A stretch of 9,215 nucleotides of DNA from SHZI01 sp032122615 (GTDB lineage: Bacteria > Pseudomonadota > Gammaproteobacteria > Steroidobacterales > GCA-2729495), in NCBI GenBank assembly GCA_032122615.1, contig JAQBGF010000189.1, positions 1 through 9,215 of the forward strand. The letters run 5' to 3'. The notes under the pieces were generated by a model. It was not told the origin of the DNA, searched no databases, and worked only from the letters and a program-made list of their open reading frames with translations. This document shows positions 5,183 through 9,215 of the stretch, one piece after another. Each line of letters begins with the position of its first letter. Position 1 is the first letter of the stretch. The translations under genes were made by a program, and so were the position numbers.

Positions 5183-6772
5183 TCAGTCCCCAACCCCGGA
5201 GGAAGCGGGCAGCAACCGGATGATCCGGGAGTCGGTCGCGTTCTCGAGCAGGATGTAAAGCTCCCCACCGGGGCCCGTTTCGATGTCCCGGAACCGCGCC
5301 AGGTCTTTCAGCAGGGTTTCGGTGTGCACCACCTTGTTGTCTACGACTTCCATTCGCACAAGGTCGGTGGCCCGGAGCGTACCGACGATGATGTTGTTCT
5401 TCCAGTGCGGAAACTCCGTCCCCTGGTAGAAGATGAAGCTGGAGATGGCCGGTGATGGCGTCATGTCGACAACCGGGAACTGTGCATCCTTGGGGTCCAG
5501 TGTGATGCCGAGCGCCCTGGAAACGTTGACGGGCCTGCCATCGTAGTTAACGCCACTCGTGAACAGTGGCCAGCCGTAGTTATGGCCGGGCAGGAGGCGG
5601 TTGAGTTCATCGCCGCCACGCGGCCCCATTTCGGTGCTCCAGTGTTCGCCCGTTTGCCGGTTGAATTCGAGCCCTTGCACACTGCGATGCCCGTAGGTCC
5701 AGATGGATTTCAGCGCCCCGGGCGTATCGACAAAGGGATTATCCGACGGGATCCGCCCGTCGTCGTGCACGCGGTGGATCTTGCCGTAGGGAAGGTCAAG
5801 ATTTTGCACACCCATGAAATCCAGGGCGGCTTTCATCCCGACGCTTAAGTAGACGTGGCCCTGGTTGTCAAAGCTGATGCGTCCACCGGCGGCCAGGTCA
5901 GACGTGTCGGTATAGGTCGCGATTTCCGCCTGCCAGATAATTTCCTGATCAATCCACGCGCCGTCCTTGATGCGACCACGAACCAGCCTGTTCATCGATA
6001 CCGGTCGCTTCGAGCGGCGGCTCAACTCGTTGCAGTCGTTGCACCGGTCAGTGTGGTGAAGATAAATCCAGCCGTTGTCCTTGTATTGAGGATGAATGGC
6101 GACATCCAGCATCCAGCCGAGCCCCTGAACCTGGCCGAGAAAAAGCCCTGAGTCGGCGTACACGGGTGGCGTACCGCTGATGGGTGCGGATTTGCTGCCA
6201 TCCCTGGCGATGATGCTAAGGCCGCGCATCCGCTCGGACAAAAGGATCCGTCCGTCGGGCAGCGGTGCGATGGAAAAGGGCATGGGATCGAGGCCTTTGG
6301 CAACCGTTTCAATCCGGAAGTCATGTCGTTCGCTGTGCACGGTTCCCGACGGGATCGTCAATGGAATGTTTGCGTTCTTGTCGAGTATGGTGGTTCCTTG
6401 CCTCTGCTCCGCGACGTAGAGCGCCAGGTTCCAGATCTGGCTCTCATTGAGTGTTTCAGACCACGCCGGCATGCCCTTTTCGGGAAAGCCAGTGGCAATG
6501 CTCCGGGCGATCTCCTTCACGGAATCGCCATGCGGCAGATCGAGGCCAATCAGCGGGGTGCCGAGCGGCGCGCCGCGCAGGTTTTCGCCGTGGCAGACGG
6601 CGCACTGGTCGTTGAACTGCTTGATGAAGCTATCCCGCATCGGGATCTTTCTGAGTGCTTCCCAGTCAACCTTGCCGGGGTCAAAGCCCTGCGCGGCGGC
6701 CTCCAGGGCGGGCACCGTCAGGGTCGTCAGCAGCAGGGCGAGCGCGATCTGCGTGGACCATCGTTGGTTCAT
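5183..6772 (-). CDS. Exported cytochrome c / PQQ-type glucose-sorbosone dehydrogenase fusion
   Basis: A 529-residue periplasmic protein. A signal peptide (about 1-28, MNQRWSTQIALALLLTTLTV then ALEAAAQG) leads to a class I cytochrome c domain (about 45-125) with the haem motif CAVCH (57-61) and a likely axial Met101 in GMPAW. From about 150 to 520 it is a six-bladed propeller of the soluble aldose dehydrogenase (YliI/Asd, GSDH) family: WTYGHRSVQGL (358-368), EMGPRGGDELN (381-391), HNYGWP (397-402) and RFRDIETGPGGELYIL (493-508). The fused haem would pass electrons from the PQQ cofactor to the respiratory chain. Oddly, the family's HxGGR motif, which carries the catalytic base, reads AAGGR (294-298), and EHGPRGG reads EMGPRGG. 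An insert has CNDC at 244-247. A GTG at 6808 is in frame, but the ATG at 6772 starts a clean signal peptide. It is divergent from the amidohydrolase pair. Confidence 0.87.
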   Translation of the reverse strand: MNQRWSTQIALALLLTTLTVPALEAAAQGFDPGKVDWEALRKIPMRDSFIKQFNDQCAVCHGENLRGAPLGTPLIGLDLPHGDSVKEIARSIATGFPEKGMPAWSETLNESQIWNLALYVAEQRQGTTILDKNANIPLTIPSGTVHSERHDFRIETVAKGLDPMPFSIAPLPDGRILLSERMRGLSIIARDGSKSAPISGTPPVYADSGLFLGQVQGLGWMLDVAIHPQYKDNGWIYLHHTDRCNDCNELSRRSKRPVSMNRLVRGRIKDGAWIDQEIIWQAEIATYTDTSDLAAGGRISFDNQGHVYLSVGMKAALDFMGVQNLDLPYGKIHRVHDDGRIPSDNPFVDTPGALKSIWTYGHRSVQGLEFNRQTGEHWSTEMGPRGGDELNRLLPGHNYGWPLFTSGVNYDGRPVNVSRALGITLDPKDAQFPVVDMTPSPAISSFIFYQGTEFPHWKNNIIVGTLRATDLVRMEVVDNKVVHTETLLKDLARFRDIETGPGGELYILLENATDSRIIRLLPASSGVGD

Positions 6773-6954
6773 CGTTCCATGACTCCGCGGCCGGCCGGAA
6801 TGCCCCACAAAAGAACCATCTTAAGTTATCGGCCCGGCAGACCTGCGGCAAGACGCCGCGTTCGGGGTTCCTGCGGGACAGTTCCTCGTGCCAAGATCGC
6901 TATCGGCCCGCGTCGCCAGCCGGCGATCGTCGTGCCGCGGTGGAGATCACAGCA

Positions 6955-8676
6955 ATGCATTCGAGGCACGCGCGCGTTCGACGCGGACTACCATCCTTCG
7001 GGCGTCGACCAGGACGGGCACTCGCGGCTCTTGCCGCCCTGGGTATTTCAGCGCTTGGTATTGCGGCCAAAGCACAGGCGGAGGCCCCACGCATCCACGC
7101 GATTACCGGTGTTCGCATCGTCACCGCGCCGGGCAAGGTCATCGAGAACGGCACGGTGGTGCTGCGAGACGGACTGGTGGAGGGGGTCGGTGCGAAGCTG
7201 GCCGTGCCGGTCGACGCCGAGGTCATTGCCGCAGAGCCGGGCTGGACGGTCTACCCGGCCTTTATTGACGCCGCATCGTCCGTTGGCCTCGACACCGAGG
7301 CGACCGCAGCGCCGCCCCGCCGCGCCCGCGGTGGGGCAGAGGAGAAGCGGCTTGGCGTTCGCCACGAACTCAAGGCCGTTCATCCCGAGGATGGCGTTAT
7401 CGACCGGGTGGATCTCAAGCACACGAGCATCGCCGCCCACCGCGAGTTGGGTTTTGCAGTAGCCCACGTGCTACCCGACAAGGGCGTCTTCCGCGGCGAG
7501 TCAGCGGTACTGATCTTGCGAGAGGCACCGGCACCCGAGACCGTTGCTCGCGACCGGGCCGCCCAGGTGATCGCTTTGGAAACCTCCAGCTTCATGGCGC
7601 GCCAGTACCCGTCGTCCACGTTCGGTGCCGTGGCGACGGTGCGCCAGGTGTTTCTGGATGCGGCCCGCCAGGGCGAATGGAGCGAACGCTACGCGGCGAA
7701 GCCGGCCGGCATGGCGCCACCGGAATTTAGGTCGTCCGACGCGCCGCTGCTCGCCGTGCTGCGCGGCGAGTTGCCGCCGGTGTTCGTCGCCATCAATGGC
7801 CTCGACCCCGGCCGGTTCAGCGGTCTTGCCCGCGAGTTCGGGCTTGAGGGCCTGACCGTCGCCCGCGGCCTCGGCGATCGCGAGGCCGATCTGCGCGCGG
7901 CCGGCATGCCGCTGCTGCTGCCGCTGGAAATGCCCGAGCAGCCGGACCTGACGGACGCCGACAGCGTCACCGAGACAGGGCTCGAGGACATGCAGGAGAT
8001 CCTGATGGCGCCCCGACTGCCCGCGACCCTCGACGCCGCCGGCGTGGAGTTCGCCTTCGTGACGGCGGGAATGAAAAGCACGCGACGTTTTCCGGAGAAC
8101 CTGGCCGCCGTGGTGAAGGCGGGCTTGTCGCCCGACAAGGCGCTCGCGGCCATCACCACGACGCCAGCCCGGCTACTCGGCCTGTCGCGCAGCATGGGCA
8201 CCCTTGAACCCGGCAAGCAGGCCAATCTGCTGATCGTCGAGGGCGAGCTGTTCACAGACAAGCCGAAGATCCGGCACGTGTTCGTCCAGGGCTACCACGA
8301 GGAAATCGAGGAGGAGACGATCGGCGATCCGAACGCAGTCGTCGATCCCCGTGGCACCTGGAGCATCAACACCGAAGTGATGGGCCGGTCGGCGGAGTCC
8401 ACGTGGACGATCCGGGGTGCCGAGGAGGCTGGCGGGAAAATGCGCTACGCCGGTTTTAACGACAGTGCCCGATCCGGCAAGCGGGACTTTAGTAGCGTCG
8501 AACTCAAGGGCAACGCGATGACGGTAATCAGCAGCGGTCCGAGCGGTGAGTTGAAAATCACCGTGATTGTTGCCGGTGAAAGACTGTCTGGCGAGACCAC
8601 GATGAAATCCGAACGCGGTTCGGCGCACATGAAGGTCGAAGGCCGCCGGGTTTCCGGCCCGGAGGAAAGCAAGTGA
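6955..8676 (+). CDS. Exported amidohydrolase-family protein lacking the metal-binding HxH motif (probable pseudoenzyme)
   Basis: A 573-residue protein. The N-terminus is long and basic with a hydrophobic run (about 21-38) ending AKAQA-EAP, consistent with an exported protein cut near residue 42. Next comes the amidohydrolase composite domain: ITGVRIVTAPGKVIENGTVV (50-69), then VYPAFIDAASSVGL (99-112), where active relatives have PGFIDxHxH. The C-terminal half of the barrel is recognisable by LSPDKALAAITTTPARLLGL (391-410) and GTLEPGKQANLLIVEG (415-430). The strand-8 Asp also seems absent, with FVTAGM where FGTD is expected. Residues about 465-565 form a separate beta-rich domain beginning GTWSINTEVMG. 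GGAG is nine bases before the ATG; the open frame back to 6655 overlaps the dehydrogenase gene and is not coding-like. It overlaps the next gene by four bases, so the two products are likely made together. Confidence 0.82.
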   Translation: MHSRHARVRRGLPSFGRRPGRALAALAALGISALGIAAKAQAEAPRIHAITGVRIVTAPGKVIENGTVVLRDGLVEGVGAKLAVPVDAEVIAAEPGWTVYPAFIDAASSVGLDTEATAAPPRRARGGAEEKRLGVRHELKAVHPEDGVIDRVDLKHTSIAAHRELGFAVAHVLPDKGVFRGESAVLILREAPAPETVARDRAAQVIALETSSFMARQYPSSTFGAVATVRQVFLDAARQGEWSERYAAKPAGMAPPEFRSSDAPLLAVLRGELPPVFVAINGLDPGRFSGLAREFGLEGLTVARGLGDREADLRAAGMPLLLPLEMPEQPDLTDADSVTETGLEDMQEILMAPRLPATLDAAGVEFAFVTAGMKSTRRFPENLAAVVKAGLSPDKALAAITTTPARLLGLSRSMGTLEPGKQANLLIVEGELFTDKPKIRHVFVQGYHEEIEEETIGDPNAVVDPRGTWSINTEVMGRSAESTWTIRGAEEAGGKMRYAGFNDSARSGKRDFSSVELKGNAMTVISSGPSGELKITVIVAGERLSGETTMKSERGSAHMKVEGRRVSGPEESK

Positions 8677-9215
8677 TCAGTATTCAACGATCCGGAGTTT
8701 TGCGTGCCATGGCCGCTCTGGCGGCGTTGCTTATATATGGCGCGGGAACGGCGCAGGGCGCGATGGAGCTCGACGAGGCACTCAGGGTCCAGGCCTACCC
8801 GCCGCCGCCACCAACGCCTGCCCAGGTTCTCATCCGCAACGCGACGGTGTGGACCATGACCGATGCCGGCGTCGTCGACGGCATAGACGTGTTGCTGAGC
8901 AAGGGCAGGATTGCCGCCATCGGCCGTAACCTCCGCGCCAGCCCGGATGCGCTGGTCATTGACGGCACGGGCCGGCACGTGACACCCGGCATCGTCGATG
9001 CTCACAGTCACAGCGCCACCGAGCTGCTCGATCTCAACGAGGGCGTGAACAGCATCAGTTCCGAGGTGCGGGTGAGCGATGTGCTAAATCCCCGCGCGCC
9101 GCAGATCTACCAGCAACTTGCTGGCGGGGTGACGGTCGTGCACGTGCTGCACGGCTCGGGCAATACCATCGGCGGCCAGAATGCCATCATCAAGTACCGC
9201 TGGGGCGTCGAACGC
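8673..9215 (+). CDS. Exported amidohydrolase with intact HxH metal motif, cut by the window edge
   Basis: The first 181 residues of a metal-dependent amidohydrolase related to imidazolonepropionase-like enzymes. A GTG start overlaps the TGA of the preceding gene (GTGA), and GGAGG (8661-8665) lies seven bases upstream, an excellent ribosome site that sits in the previous coding region. The signal peptide MISIQRSGVLRAMAALAALL ends around GTAQG (residues 25-29). A Pro-rich linker (43-48) precedes the composite domain: VLIRNATVWTMTDAG (52-66), then HVTPGIVDAHSHSA (102-115) with His111 and His113 as the first metal ligands. GGVTVVHVLHGSGNTIGGQN (151-170) is a family-typical stretch. The substrate cannot be read from this; hydrolysis of a cyclic amide or peptide-like compound in the periplasm is the general expectation. 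It probably forms an operon, possibly a complex, with the HxH-less partner. Confidence 0.86.
   Translation, partial: MISIQRSGVLRAMAALAALLIYGAGTAQGAMELDEALRVQAYPPPPPTPAQVLIRNATVWTMTDAGVVDGIDVLLSKGRIAAIGRNLRASPDALVIDGTGRHVTPGIVDAHSHSATELLDLNEGVNSISSEVRVSDVLNPRAPQIYQQLAGGVTVVHVLHGSGNTIGGQNAIIKYRWGVER

Noticed and set aside
6773..6954. Promoters in the divergent gap between the dehydrogenase and amidohydrolase genes.
   Set aside because: Both genes need promoters here, but only poor matches are seen (for example TTGCCG with TAACTT at 17 bases on the minus strand), too weak to annotate.
6323..7462. A 379-codon plus-strand open frame spanning the dehydrogenase/amidohydrolase divergent gap.
   Set aside because: Arg-rich composition and out of frame with both real genes; it crosses a divergent promoter region.
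1..9215. tRNA, rRNA, CRISPR arrays, insertion sequences or phage genes.
   Set aside because: No spaced direct repeats, transposase motifs, cloverleaf or rRNA-like sequence were recognised.

Overview
The window is GC-rich, densely coded DNA that looks like a gammaproteobacterium. A Tad/Flp pilus locus, a gamma-type CorC/HlyC-like membrane protein and secreted amidohydrolases suggest an environmental lineage of the Xanthomonadales, Steroidobacterales or Woeseiaceae kind. That placement is inference from gene content; no rRNA or tRNA gene is present to anchor it.

Region 1 (1-2399, minus strand) is the start of a Tad (tight adherence) pilus operon. Read in transcription order it holds a 54-residue Flp-type prepilin (2399-2235), a strong hairpin and a REP-like palindrome in the gap, a short A24 prepilin peptidase of TadV/CpaA type (about 2087-1653), an AAA+ ATPase with a winged-helix-like N-terminus (1620-250), and the first 82 codons of cpaB/rcpC (247 to beyond base 1). 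The order pilin, peptidase, CpaB is classical; the AAA+ ATPase between the last two is not one of the core Tad ATPases.

Region 2 (2400-3730) is a 476-base non-coding stretch with a CRP-like palindrome, followed by a plus-strand regulator. The regulator has a degenerate receiver-like domain joined to an AraC-type DNA-binding domain. It is divergent from the pilin gene and is the obvious candidate regulator of the pilus operon.

Region 3 (3774-6772, minus strand) carries a secreted cytochrome c / PQQ-type sugar dehydrogenase fusion, which seems to lack the usual catalytic histidine. Downstream of it is a CNNM/CBS/CorC-HlyC family membrane protein that converges on the regulator.

Region 4 (6955 to the right edge, plus strand) is divergent from the dehydrogenase. 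It holds two overlapping exported amidohydrolase-family genes. The first has lost the HxH metal motif and the second has kept it; they overlap by four bases (GTGA), so they are probably translationally coupled.

The most distinctive points are the extra AAA+ ATPase in the pilus operon, the atypical receiver-AraC regulator, the histidine-less dehydrogenase fusion, and the paired inactive-looking and active-looking amidohydrolases.
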